Shown here: positions 55,747 to 64,000 of the stretch, one piece after another
How the letters are laid out: every line of letters starts with the position of its first letter
How positions within the stretch are numbered: position 1 is the first letter of the stretch
NCBI GenBank assembly: GCA_003550305.1
Contig: QKYT01000134.1
Coordinates: 61,590-125,589 of the forward strand
Length of the DNA stretch: 64,000 bases
Source: Glomus cerebriforme
Lineage: Eukaryota; Glomeromycota; Glomeromycetes; Glomerales; Glomeraceae
Direction of reading: 5' to 3'
Position numbers and translations under genes: made by a program
The notes under the pieces: model-generated
What the model was told of the DNA's origin: nothing
The model's input: only the letters and a program-made list of their open reading frames with translations
Databases searched by the model: none

Positions 55747-56714
55747 ATTATTGGGCGAATCAATTACTCACATTGACTGAATTATGCGAATTCGTATATT
55801 TCTTTTTTTTTTGAATCACGTGGGTGGCTTATCCCCGCAGAATATACTATACGCAGTAAACGTCACTAGCATCCGCAGTCGTTATTTTTAGAGGATCAAT
55901 TAATAATCCCGGCCAAGAGCAATATTTTTGTATTGTTATACTGATGAACCTTCTGGTATGTTCTATCTCACTCATTACACAGTTCTGAATTACTAATAAA
56001 AAAAACACATCCCTAATTTACATTTTGCGGATCATAAGGCAGGGCGTCGTTAAAAAGAAATTCAAAAATGGAAATAGAGCCGATTAGAATCTATGATTTG
56101 CAAATCTCCAGATAAACGGTATATTTTTATTATCCTACTGGCGTTAGCGCATTCAAATTACGTATATGGTTAATAACATATTAATCCGTTTTTGAATAGG
56201 AATTAGTGTGATTCTTTCCTTTTTGTGATTACAATTGAAATAGGGGTTGTGAACTCAAACAAAGATGCACCACATGCGATCTTCTGTTTTGCAAGAGATC
56301 TTAGAAATAAATGGAAAATTTTGAGACATGGCATTGTTCCATTAGTATTATATCAAGTTGTCATAAAATTGTAATTCGTCGGATTTTATTTTAAGCACTA
56401 TTGTTAAATGCGCCTCAAATTCAGGGAGGAACATTTGTTATTATTAGATGGGATCCAGGCCGTTATAATTGTTTTTAGCTGAAAAAATATAATTATGAAA
56501 AATGAAGTTATGACAAATACACATAATAAAGCAACATAATTTTTATTAAATCAGGTTAAATTCTTTTTTCATGCGTAGTAAGCATACAGTATAAAATAAA
56601 CCCTTTTCCCAGCATATTTACGCAAGAGATTGCATATTAAAAAAAAGTCAATCATTAATATCTAAAAAAACTTGATTCACCAATAAGATCTTAATAAAAT
56701 TACTACGCCTAATC
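55747..56714. other. Intergenic with coding-like scraps
   Basis: At about 56,240-56,480 short plus-strand readings such as DAPHAIFCFARDLRNKWKIL and GGTFVIIRWDPGRYNC look like decayed exons of an unknown gene. The rest is AT-rich without signal. Confidence 0.35.
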
Positions 56715-57715
56715 ATGTCCAGTTTGTCATTGTTCAACTCTTCGGGAGTCATGCCTTTTTTGACCTTAACCGCTGTTTTTTTGTTCATTGGTCCAGTGTT
56801 AATCATAGGGATTGCTACCATGTGGTCAAATCTCAAACAAATAATTTCCGATGAACTTTCTGCACATGTCACTAGAATCGTCAATAATCTTGATACAAAA
56901 AATAATACACCGGAGGAAATTGAAAAGACCTTTATTGAAATAAACAAAAAGTTTATGGCAGAATTCAATACCAAAATCTCTAATGAAGTCACCACACTTC
57001 TTTCTGAAATTAATGCATCTTTCACTGTGGAGCTCGGCAGAATTAATACTGAGCTTAATAATAAACTCACCGCAGAAATTGAAATTTTTAAGACACGTGA
57101 TGCTGGCTACGTCACAGAAGTGCAGAAAATATTGGGAAGACTTAATAACATCGAGGAAGCCTACCATAATGACTTTGGCAGTATTAGATCTCTAGTGGAA
57201 TCTGTTACATCCAGATTCATGTCAATTAATGTTGTTATCAAAGATCTCCAAAACAAAATAAATCAACATTACGCAGTAGTTCAAAGATCCGATTTTGATC
57301 AACTAAGTGTGTCCAATGAATCTAAAACTAATTTGCGAGGCTCTTCAACTAATTCATCTTCAAGCTCTTCCAGTTCTTCTGGTAAGATAAAAATGAAATA
57401 ATTTTTGATAATCAATGCTTTATGTATTAGGGGTTTGACTAACATTTTTTGATTACAGGCTCGAGCCAAAAATTCGCAAATATCATTTCTGTAATCCGGA
57501 AACAATTTACAGACATCTTTAATAGGATTAAGGGTGCGAATGATTATTCTTTAGATCAGATGTNTGNCATTGTATCGGTTGATATTCTTAGTAGACTTGG
57601 GATGGGAGTAATTGGGAAAGATACAATAAAGGGATTTTATCGTGGGGAAAATTTAAATAGCAAAAACTTAGAAAAAATAGGTGCTTGGATAGATCACTAT
57701 TATATATATCACTGA
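56715..57715 (+). CDS. Membrane-anchored coiled-coil protein with HTH-like tail
   Basis: Exon 1 56,715-57,381 and exon 2 57,459-57,715 join in phase across a GT..AG intron to 307 residues. Residues 13-36 form a hydrophobic helix (MPFLTLTAVFLFIGPVLIIG), a signal anchor. About 45-190 are amphipathic helices with heptads (EEIEKTFIEINKKFMAEFNT, SFTVELGRINTELNNKLTAE). A Ser-run follows at the exon boundary. The C-terminal 60 residues (VDILSRLGMGVIGKDTIKGF, YRGENLNSKNLEKIGAWID) look like a helix-turn-helix of the Cro/XRE type. Two N lie in exon 2 (57,564 and 57,567), so two codons are unknown. Role unknown; a membrane anchor with a DNA-binding-like tail is odd. Confidence 0.65.
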
Positions 57716-58622
57716 GTAGCGGGGAAGAAACTGCCATTATATGGGTTGGGGCTCGGCAGACATTTATGCTTTATTCCTCCCTTGAAACAACCTGCTACTC
57801 TATAATTTTCAATTTTTACATAGCCGGCTCATATATTATTTTGCAATAAAGAATGCAGTGTTTTGATTGATTTTTAAAATGTATGCGTTTTACAAATGTA
57901 AATATAAATCTATACATGTGTTATTCAGATGATTATGATAGTAAACTAAATGATTCCCGATTTATACTTTCATTTGAGAGAAATGCATGAAGCGTCATTG
58001 TACATGTAAACAATCGAACAACTAAAATGATTCCCATTTTATACTTTCATTTGAGATAATTTCTAACACTGTATCTAAGACATCTAAGACACAATTTATT
58101 AATATGTAATCACGTTTACATTCAGGTAATATTGGTTTATGAGTAAGTAAAACTTAATAATTACTTGGGGTGAAGGAACTGCTTGGAGCTCACCATGTCC
58201 TATTTGCGATGGATTACATGGTAATTATGGATTACATGGTGAATGGTATGGAACAGAATATTGTCTTACTTGCTTCACTTCAAGCAATAAATTCAAGTTC
58301 ACGATCATAACATAGAAACTCCATCATGTGAGATCGATGCGCAGTTGATCAGATTTTCATGATGCGATAGGATCTTTATATCTGATATGCATCATTGGCA
58401 TAATCAAGCGTGTTATGTGCCTATCTTTTTACAAAATAGGCATTTACTTATCTTATCTGGTTTCCTTATCGCGTCAGGTGTACCAATTTTGGGAATAGAT
58501 GTATGCATAGCAACAGAGCTTTATTTGCGTAATAGTTTTTTGTTACAATGATCAAATAGTGTATATATATAAATACTATGAATTATCACTAACAAAACCA
58601 TACATAAGTCAAGTAAAACATT
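57716..58622. other. Intergenic with a zinc-ribbon fragment
   Basis: At about 58,163-58,314 the plus strand reads ITWGEGTAWSSPCPICDGLH, GEWYGTEYCLTCFTSSNKFK, a CxxC...CxxC zinc-ribbon-like scrap ending in TAG, without a start or partner exons. The 58,560-58,622 part is the leader of the next gene. Otherwise no signal. Confidence 0.45.
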
Positions 58623-59306
58623 ATGCCACGGAAACAGAAACAACAGAAACTACCAAAACTACTGAAACTACTGGATGATATTACTGATGAAAAACTTGAC
58701 AAATATCTTGATTCCTTACCACTACCGAAAAATCTGACTGAAGAAGAAGTTGACAATTTTCTTAATTCCTTACCTTGTGTGAGACGTCCTTCAAGCAAAG
58801 GTACTCTTTTAGTAATAACAACAAACAATTCCTCTGCTACACCGTCTGGCGTAATGCATATATGCCGGCAGGCAAGTTCAGAGGAAGCAAAAAAAATGAA
58901 AGTTGCAGGTGGCCTTGTATCTGGTATTGGAAATTCAAATAAAGTCAAATGGGTCAGTAAAAGCGCACGTTATGCTTCCCAACATCATAACACAAGTTCT
59001 GCACAAAATCAGAATGTGTATCGAATTGAAGTGAATCATCAAAAATATGAAAAATTTTGTAGAGAGTGTGTAGAAAAAACGTCATTGCATTCTAAAAACG
59101 TGAAATACGGTTGTAAAAAAGGAGAAACAGGGAGCTAACCTCCTAATGTTTGGGACCAATAAAAAAAGAGGTACGTTAGCCCAAAAAGAGTAAATCAGCC
59201 TCCACCCAAGGGTAAAATCAATGTTGGCATTCAACCTGAAAACATACCTGATTTTAACAAGCTTTCTATCGACGGTAAAAGTAAAGAAGCTTTTACAAAC
59301 TGCTAA
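58623..59306 (+). pseudogene. Basic Cys-containing protein, stops in C-terminus
   Basis: The frame from ATG 58,623 gives 171 residues to TAA 59,136-59,138 and then continues in the same frame with convincing protein (PPNVWDQ, stop, KKRYVSPKRVNQPPPKGKIN, VGIQPENIPDFNKLSIDGKS) to TAA 59,304-59,306. Both internal stops are TAA, one C-to-T away from CAA. The N-terminal part is Lys/Leu/Asp-rich (PRKQKQQKLPKLLKLLDDIT), and the middle has VKWVSKSARYASQHHN, KFCRECVEKT, KYGCKKG. The family is not recognised. The truncated 171-residue product could still be made. The leader at 58,560-58,622 has TATATATAAATAC at about 58,563. Confidence 0.5.
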
Positions 59307-59951
59307 AGATAATACTAGTAATTGGACAGGCATTTAATAAATGTAGTGTGGGGTGTGTTAGTACATACATTATAATATCTCATTTTTGTATTAACTGTAG
59401 CTTTGCTACTGCAGGAGATAACCTAACTATTTTAATAAAGTATTTTACGCATTAAGACAAGGAAATAGTAGAAAGCTTTTATCCCAAAGATTTTAGATCG
59501 AGGGATTTTTCTTAGCAAAAGTGATCGATGTGAACAATTGTTCATGCATATGTAATTTTTTTTATTTTGAATGCGCAGAAGATATTCAGTAAAATCAATA
59601 CCGAAAGAATAGGGGCTGTGCGACATGTAAATCGCATTTTTTTCGCATTTATTTTTACCTGCCACACTATTATCATATCAATAAAACAATATTCGGGCAT
59701 GGATATTTTTTCTGGCAATCAATATCTCACATATGAGATTTGAAGGATGTATGCTAATCCTTGTCATTTTTTATTGATTTGCAAGGGATTAATGAATGAC
59801 GAAATGTAGTGCGTAATTGCTAGTGAAGATCTGAGAAATGTTTTCTCCTACGATATTTACAAGTGCTATAAAAGAGAAGGGAACCCTTTTCTTTCTCACA
59901 ACTATTCTAATGCCTTATCTTCTAGCCGATTAACAATCGAAGGTGGGCAAT
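59307..59951. other. Intergenic; repeat fragments
   Basis: At about 59,556 TTTTATTTTGAATGCGCAGA resembles the promoter word of the coiled-coil genes. At about 59,612-59,650 GGCTGTGCGACATGTAAATCGC resembles a block in the 280-bp inverted repeats. A possible promoter for the RING-like gene lies just before 59,952 (TATAAAAGAG at 59,868). Confidence 0.45.
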
Positions 59952-60908
59952 ATGGATAAATCCCATATTGAAGCTCTTGCAATAAATATCGTTAGTAAAG
60001 CTAACGCTCTCCCCTCCTCCAGTGAATTCCAAAAGTAGATCCGTGCCCAATATGCGGGAAAGATATTTATACACTTGAACTCGACATAATCAAAGAATTT
60101 ACCTTAGCTTCCTGTGGACACATTTTTCACCAAAAGTGTCTCGAAGAGTATTTGGTGGATGGTGAATCGAGTTGTCCTTATAATGGTTATAATAGAGATA
60201 TCGAAACTTTTCTCTCTCAGAATCTTTTAAAGGGATTACAAAACCAGACAGCCCCCAAGGATGTAGATAACAATGATGAAGTGCTTACGGAAGAATCTAC
60301 AAACCAGAAAAAATGTACTAGGAAAGATAGTAACGAATCATGCGAAGCGCCTCTCAGCTCCACATCTACTTCTGGTAAAAAGGCAAAGAAGACTAAGAAG
60401 GCAGTTGATCGGGATCAATCCCCACATTGCAAAGACTGATTAAAGAGTTGACTACTACCGATCCTGGAGATGAAAAAATTTGCAAACTGAACCCACCTCT
60501 GAATCGAACAATGATTCAAATGTCTTCCTCAACCTATATAATAAGATTGTTGCTGGTGAAGACCAACTAAAAAAGATAACACAAGTTGTTCTTCGTAATT
60601 ACTTTAATTTTGGGAAAGCAATGAAGAAAAGATATGATCATTATAGATTGAAACATGAAGGTTTGGCGTCTCAGTCTCTAGTTGAGGGTGATGTAAAGAA
60701 ACAGCTTCCCAAAGATATTTCAGAAGAAGCTTTTCGAAAAAGAATTGAAAGAGCGCAAAAGGTTTATGGTCTCTTCAGTAGCATCAATGTGGGTGAAAAT
60801 ATAGGTAGGACTATGATAGGAAGAATTAAAACTTTTTCATTATCAACTATAATATCCTTGTCTAAGGATGACATTAAATACGTAATTGTTAAAGTGCTTC
60901 GGGGATAG
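59952..60908 (+). pseudogene. RING-like plus helical-domain pseudogene
   Basis: ATG 59,952 opens MDKSHIEALAINIVSKANAL, PSSSEFQK. One frame over, a RING-like finger follows: DPCPICGKDIYTLELD, LASCGHIFHQKCLEEYL, SSCPYNGYNRDIE. The last zinc ligand reads Tyr (NGYN) where Cys is expected. A Lys-rich linker (STSTSGKKAKKTKKAV) ends at TGA 60,437. In a third frame from about 60,480 comes a helical domain (LKKITQVVLRNYFNFGKAMK, ISEEAFRKRIERAQKVYGLF, IISLSKDDIKYVIVKVL) like that of the 54,176 gene, ending TAG at 60,906. There are two frame changes. The intact parent would be a RING-type ubiquitin-ligase-like protein; this copy is dead. Confidence 0.6.
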
Positions 60909-61698
60909 TTTGCCCTGAGCGCCTGATTCTTCGAATCCCTCTGGCTCGGCAGTATATTATGCCATATATTACAGCACCTGTGACTTGCATGTCTGGCAAT
61001 ATCTGTTATAGTGTAAAAAAAATAGTGTTCTGAAAACAGCCGAAAGGTGCTTTGCATATATTAATAAAGTTTAGCCAGTTCAGCCATTTATTTTTTTAAT
61101 TGATACATGATTAGCTTGAAATGATTTTTGATCAATACTAATACCACATAATTAGCGGATATACATGTCCAAAAATATTTGATCGATACCTAATTAGCGG
61201 ACATGTATGTCCAAAAATATTTGACCATCACTACCACCACCTAATTAGCGGACATGCATGTCCAAAAATATTTGACCATCACTGCCACCACCTAATTAGC
61301 GGACATGCATGTCCAAAAATATTTGATCAATACTAATATCACATAATTAGTGGACATGCATGTCCGGGATTCCTTGGTACTGCGCCAGGATTACTGCATC
61401 TCTGTCGTCTAATTTTTCCAGAATATAATTAGCCGATCATCTTGTGATTTATAAAAACTCGCCAGCTCCTGGAACTCTCCTAAAACTATTGAGGAACTGG
61501 GCCGTAGGCGCTTCGCACAGGGATCTAGGGTGATACATGTGATATATGTCATGCCACAAGCTGATTCGAATAAAAATAAATCTGATATTTATTATAATAT
61601 ACTTGCTATAAATTGCTATAAGTCTTTAAAATCGCTAAAAAATGCTATAAATCACTAAAATAGCTATAAATTGCTATAAAGTCCCTTACAGACGTAAA
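60909..61698. other. Intergenic with palindromic repeat array
   Basis: Holds the array listed next. At about 61,590-61,685 a short degenerate tandem repeat of ATTGCTATAAGTC / AAATCGCTAAAA type precedes the IQ-motif pseudogene. No gene. Confidence 0.5.
61140..61366 (+). repeat. 51-bp tandem array with 14-bp palindromes
   Basis: AATTAGCGG starts at 61,150, 61,192, 61,243, 61,294 and, as AATTAGTGG, at 61,345: spacings 42, 51, 51, 51. Each unit carries GGACATGCATGTCC or a near version, a perfect 14-bp palindrome, followed by AAAAATATTTGA. Regularly spaced palindromes next to an AT-rich tract are reminiscent of iterons or clustered protein-binding sites. Confidence 0.85.
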
Positions 61699-62529
61699 AT
61701 GGTTAAAACTAACTATCCCAGTTTAAATCCTGTAGTAGTGTAGGCATTAAACAATCTGCAATATAGATATAGTGGTGAAATACCAGAAATGTGGTGTTCT
61801 CGTGTTCGTTAGCCATTTAAGAAACTTCTTGAATATAANCCAAAATACTTCTCCAAGAATGGATTTATTCAAATAATTAAAAGAGAATATATAGATAGGG
61901 AATTTAAAGCTGGGAGACGCTCATTTAATATTTATTGCACTGTATGTGACTCCTTGATGTTTATCCGTGAAAATACCATCGAATGTGCAAATATTCACCT
62001 AAATAAATGTATTGCTNAAAGGCNCAGTAAATCTATANAAAAGAATANGAAAAAAGNAGGAGCGCTAGTCTGAAAGAGTGTATCATCGCTCAGTTCTGTT
62101 AAAGTTGATGAGATTTATCTAGNATATTGTTTTATATTCAAAAAAGGCTTGAATAATTATACTTATGAACATTCAAATGAAATTAAGAAAAGGATTGTAA
62201 ATCGCTTAATTNATAATGTAAGAGTTATCCAACAGGTATGGAGGAGTTACAAGAAAAGACCTGCGTCATTCGCATCTCAAATTTGAAATGCGCTAAGAAA
62301 TGATGGTACTACTGATGAGGAGAAGTTTTTAGGTGNNGATTGGGTACAAGATAAGAAAATTCAATTATTTNTAAGATTCCACAAAGTATCAGTAAAAATG
62401 ATTGAAAATTCTGAATATTATCATAGACAGGTAACTGCTTATCCAAATAAATCATATGGTGAAATTATCTGGTTAGTATATTCGCATTTTGGAATGGATA
62501 ATTATATTGGAATGAATGTATGCGTATAA
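61699..62529 (+). pseudogene. IQ-motif family protein, four in-frame stops
   Basis: One uninterrupted frame of 276 codons from ATG 61,699 to TAA 62,527-62,529, broken only by stops at 61,741 (TAG), 61,810 (TAG), 62,071 (TGA) and 62,284 (TGA). Readable blocks are NLQYRYSGEIPEMWCSRV, SFNIYCTVCDSLMFIREN (with a Cys pair), VRVIQQVWRSYKKRPASFAS (an IQ-type motif) and ALRNDGTTDEEKFLG, then IIWLVYSHFGMDNYIGMN. Proteins with such an IQ helix and a WxxLRNDGT-like box are a repeated family in Rhizophagus. Several N and no indels. It is dead unless the stops are errors; the base quality here is visibly low. Confidence 0.5.
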
Positions 62530-63084
62530 CAGTATAAGGGAATACATCTCATGTGACTCTCTGACAAAATTCCCAGCTCTGATCAAGATTCCAAATATTA
62601 TCAATAAAACTATATATTTTTTACTTCACTCTGTCACAATGCATGTAGGAAAACAGTGTGTGACATAAATTAGCATGTTTTCGATCCTCGTTAAAGTATA
62701 TATGATGTAATAGGTGATACTCCACAAATCATCAAATCATCTGTGCAACATCTGGTCTGCATTGCACTACTGATCGCCTAGTGAAATGTATCACCTGCAG
62801 GTTTATGCGAGACGGGTAAAATATTGNGATCTGCCTATTCTAGGTTAGCTCCNGAGCTATTCANACTAAAATAGCATTATGCCAATTTGTGATACCTGCA
62901 CTATAGAATCCAAATATACGCATCTTTTTTGCTAATGTTACTTTGACGCGTCTTCTCCCATTTTCNTTAATTTCGTAGTTACAGAATATAAAAAGACCTG
63001 TAGGGTAGTGGNTAAGTTTGATATGCATATTTTTACGCTATAATTACCNTGATTTCTGTACAGTCTTCTAATACATTTTTTATC
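62530..63084. other. Intergenic with scattered Ns
   Basis: AT-rich, low-quality consensus. The word TGTGACATAAATTAGC near 62,660 and phrases such as GTGATACTCC recall the dispersed repeats earlier in the window. The final about 60 bases are the leader of the next gene. No gene. Confidence 0.4.
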
Positions 63085-64000
63085 ATGTCTATCACCACTT
63101 CTACTATCAACGTTCGAGGAAACTTATCNGCATGTAANGATATNCCATACACCAAGTATTTNGAGCTTTGCTCNTATGAAAATTGGTCTCTCTACCACTA
63201 CGTCTCTCTTATAATTGATAATTATAAGCTCGCTGAAAAAGATAAAGCACATCAATTATTTTTTAATACTCTTCACCATATTAATAATGATTTGTGCAAT
63301 TCACANGANACCCGGGATATCGCTCAAAAACTTATAAAAAATAGAAAGGTAAGCATAAAAATATAAATAATATGATTTGATGGGGCTTATAGCCAGGTGC
63401 TTGTACCTATTGGATTNGCCTAGTAGGAATCATGCAAGTACTGAAATGGGTGCGTTTATTGGATTCGCCTGGTAAACATCATGGAATTTGTCAACATAAG
63501 TTTTTGTAAAGATCTGANGATTCTGNAGGAGGATTCGGCTATGTACCTTTCTTTACANTAATAAAATTTATCNATTGACACATTCTTGCACTCGCCATCT
63601 AATCTTATTTTTGCGTGATTGTGCTTACTGGGAAATATTTCGTTCTCATCTGGTTTTGCTTTAATAGGCTGATGTTAAAAAAGTAAATAGCTTGTGGAAA
63701 AAAGCTACTAAAGGGAGAAAGAAATCAGCATTTTCATCACCAGCATCATCATCATCACTATCATCCGTATTAGGGAAAAGGCAGAGGGAAGCAACTAAAG
63801 TAGATTCTTTAAAAAAACAATATGTAATTCCTAATATAATTTGCTTCTGCCCAGACATTGATGTGCCTTTGCAAGCCAACGGGTCAGTAGATGTTCTTGA
63901 GGTGGTGAAATCTACTGTCCGTATATTTAACCAAAAAACAATTGCTCTTGGATCTTCCTGCTCCTACAAGAATTCGAATAATTTGCTAGTAGATTCAAAA
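63085..64000 (+). CDS. 5' part of a gene of unknown function
   Basis: Exon 1 63,085-63,348 (88 codons, several N) begins MSITTSTINVRGNL and reads ENWSLYHYVSLIIDNYKLAE, AHQLFFNTLHHINNDLCN, AQKLIKNRK. An intron (63,349-63,667, GT..AG) leads to exon 2, open to the window edge: ADVKKVNSLWKKATKGRKKS, a Ser-run, LGKRQREATK (possible nuclear localisation signal), then VIPNIICFCPDIDVPLQANG and SVDVLEVVKSTVRIFNQK. No signal peptide or membrane segment. The family looks like a Rhizophagus multigene family but I cannot name a function. The gene is truncated by the window end. Confidence 0.6.

Overview
The window looks like nuclear DNA of an arbuscular mycorrhizal fungus, most likely Rhizophagus or a close glomeromycotinan. 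It is very AT-rich, genes have short GT..AG introns and tiny exons, and the gene families are typical of that lineage: tyrosine-kinase-like kinases, a kinase fused to a long Sel1-repeat array, SAM-domain and Crinkler-type genes, RING/U-box and coiled-coil families. Dense transposon remains are interrupted by runs of N. No rRNA, convincing tRNA, CRISPR array or bacterial operon was seen. The species is inferred from family knowledge, not from a database search.

Layout. 1-14 kb: a 5'-truncated LINE with a 14-bp target duplication, a minus-strand kinase gene of 8 exons (5.4-7.6 kb), a tandem pseudokinase-kinase gene of 8 exons (9.5-11.9 kb), and three nested hAT-like elements (12.4-14.0 kb). 14-26 kb: a 5-exon kinase-Sel1 fusion of about 1661 residues, a multi-pass membrane protein and an intact tectonin-like beta-propeller protein. 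26-34 kb: decayed genes, namely a SAM plus nuclease-like pseudogene, a SAM gene in which a 72-bp coding segment has been amplified, another SAM-like remnant, and a Tc1/mariner-type transposase fossil beside a 58-bp palindrome and a 32-bp array.

34.7-42.1 kb is the most unusual part. A decayed primase-polymerase plus origin-binding-protein-like helicase gene is flanked by hairpins that share a 22-nt loop but have different, still paired stems. Next come a small Cys-rich protein, a protein with an NP...R.I...G..Y..L motif, a Crypton-like tyrosine recombinase and a coiled-coil remnant. Together these suggest a replicative tyrosine-recombinase mobile element.

42-54 kb: a two-exon secreted knottin-like peptide, an LRR remnant and orphan ORFs. 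A 4.9-kb segment is bounded by about 280-bp inverted repeats and holds a secreted protein gene, a small membrane protein and a U-box gene with one premature stop. A Crinkler gene with a PD-(D/E)XK-like domain follows, split by a Tc1/mariner element at a TA. 54-64 kb: coiled-coil genes, a membrane-anchored coiled-coil protein with a possible C-terminal HTH, a RING-like pseudogene, a palindromic 51-bp repeat array, an IQ-motif pseudogene and the 5' part of a gene that leaves the window.

A theme across unrelated pseudogenes is that premature stops sit where a single C-to-T change from CAA, CAG or CGA would put them. This suggests cytosine deamination of multicopy sequences. The original codons are inferred from reading context and family resemblance, so this needs alignment to intact paralogues.
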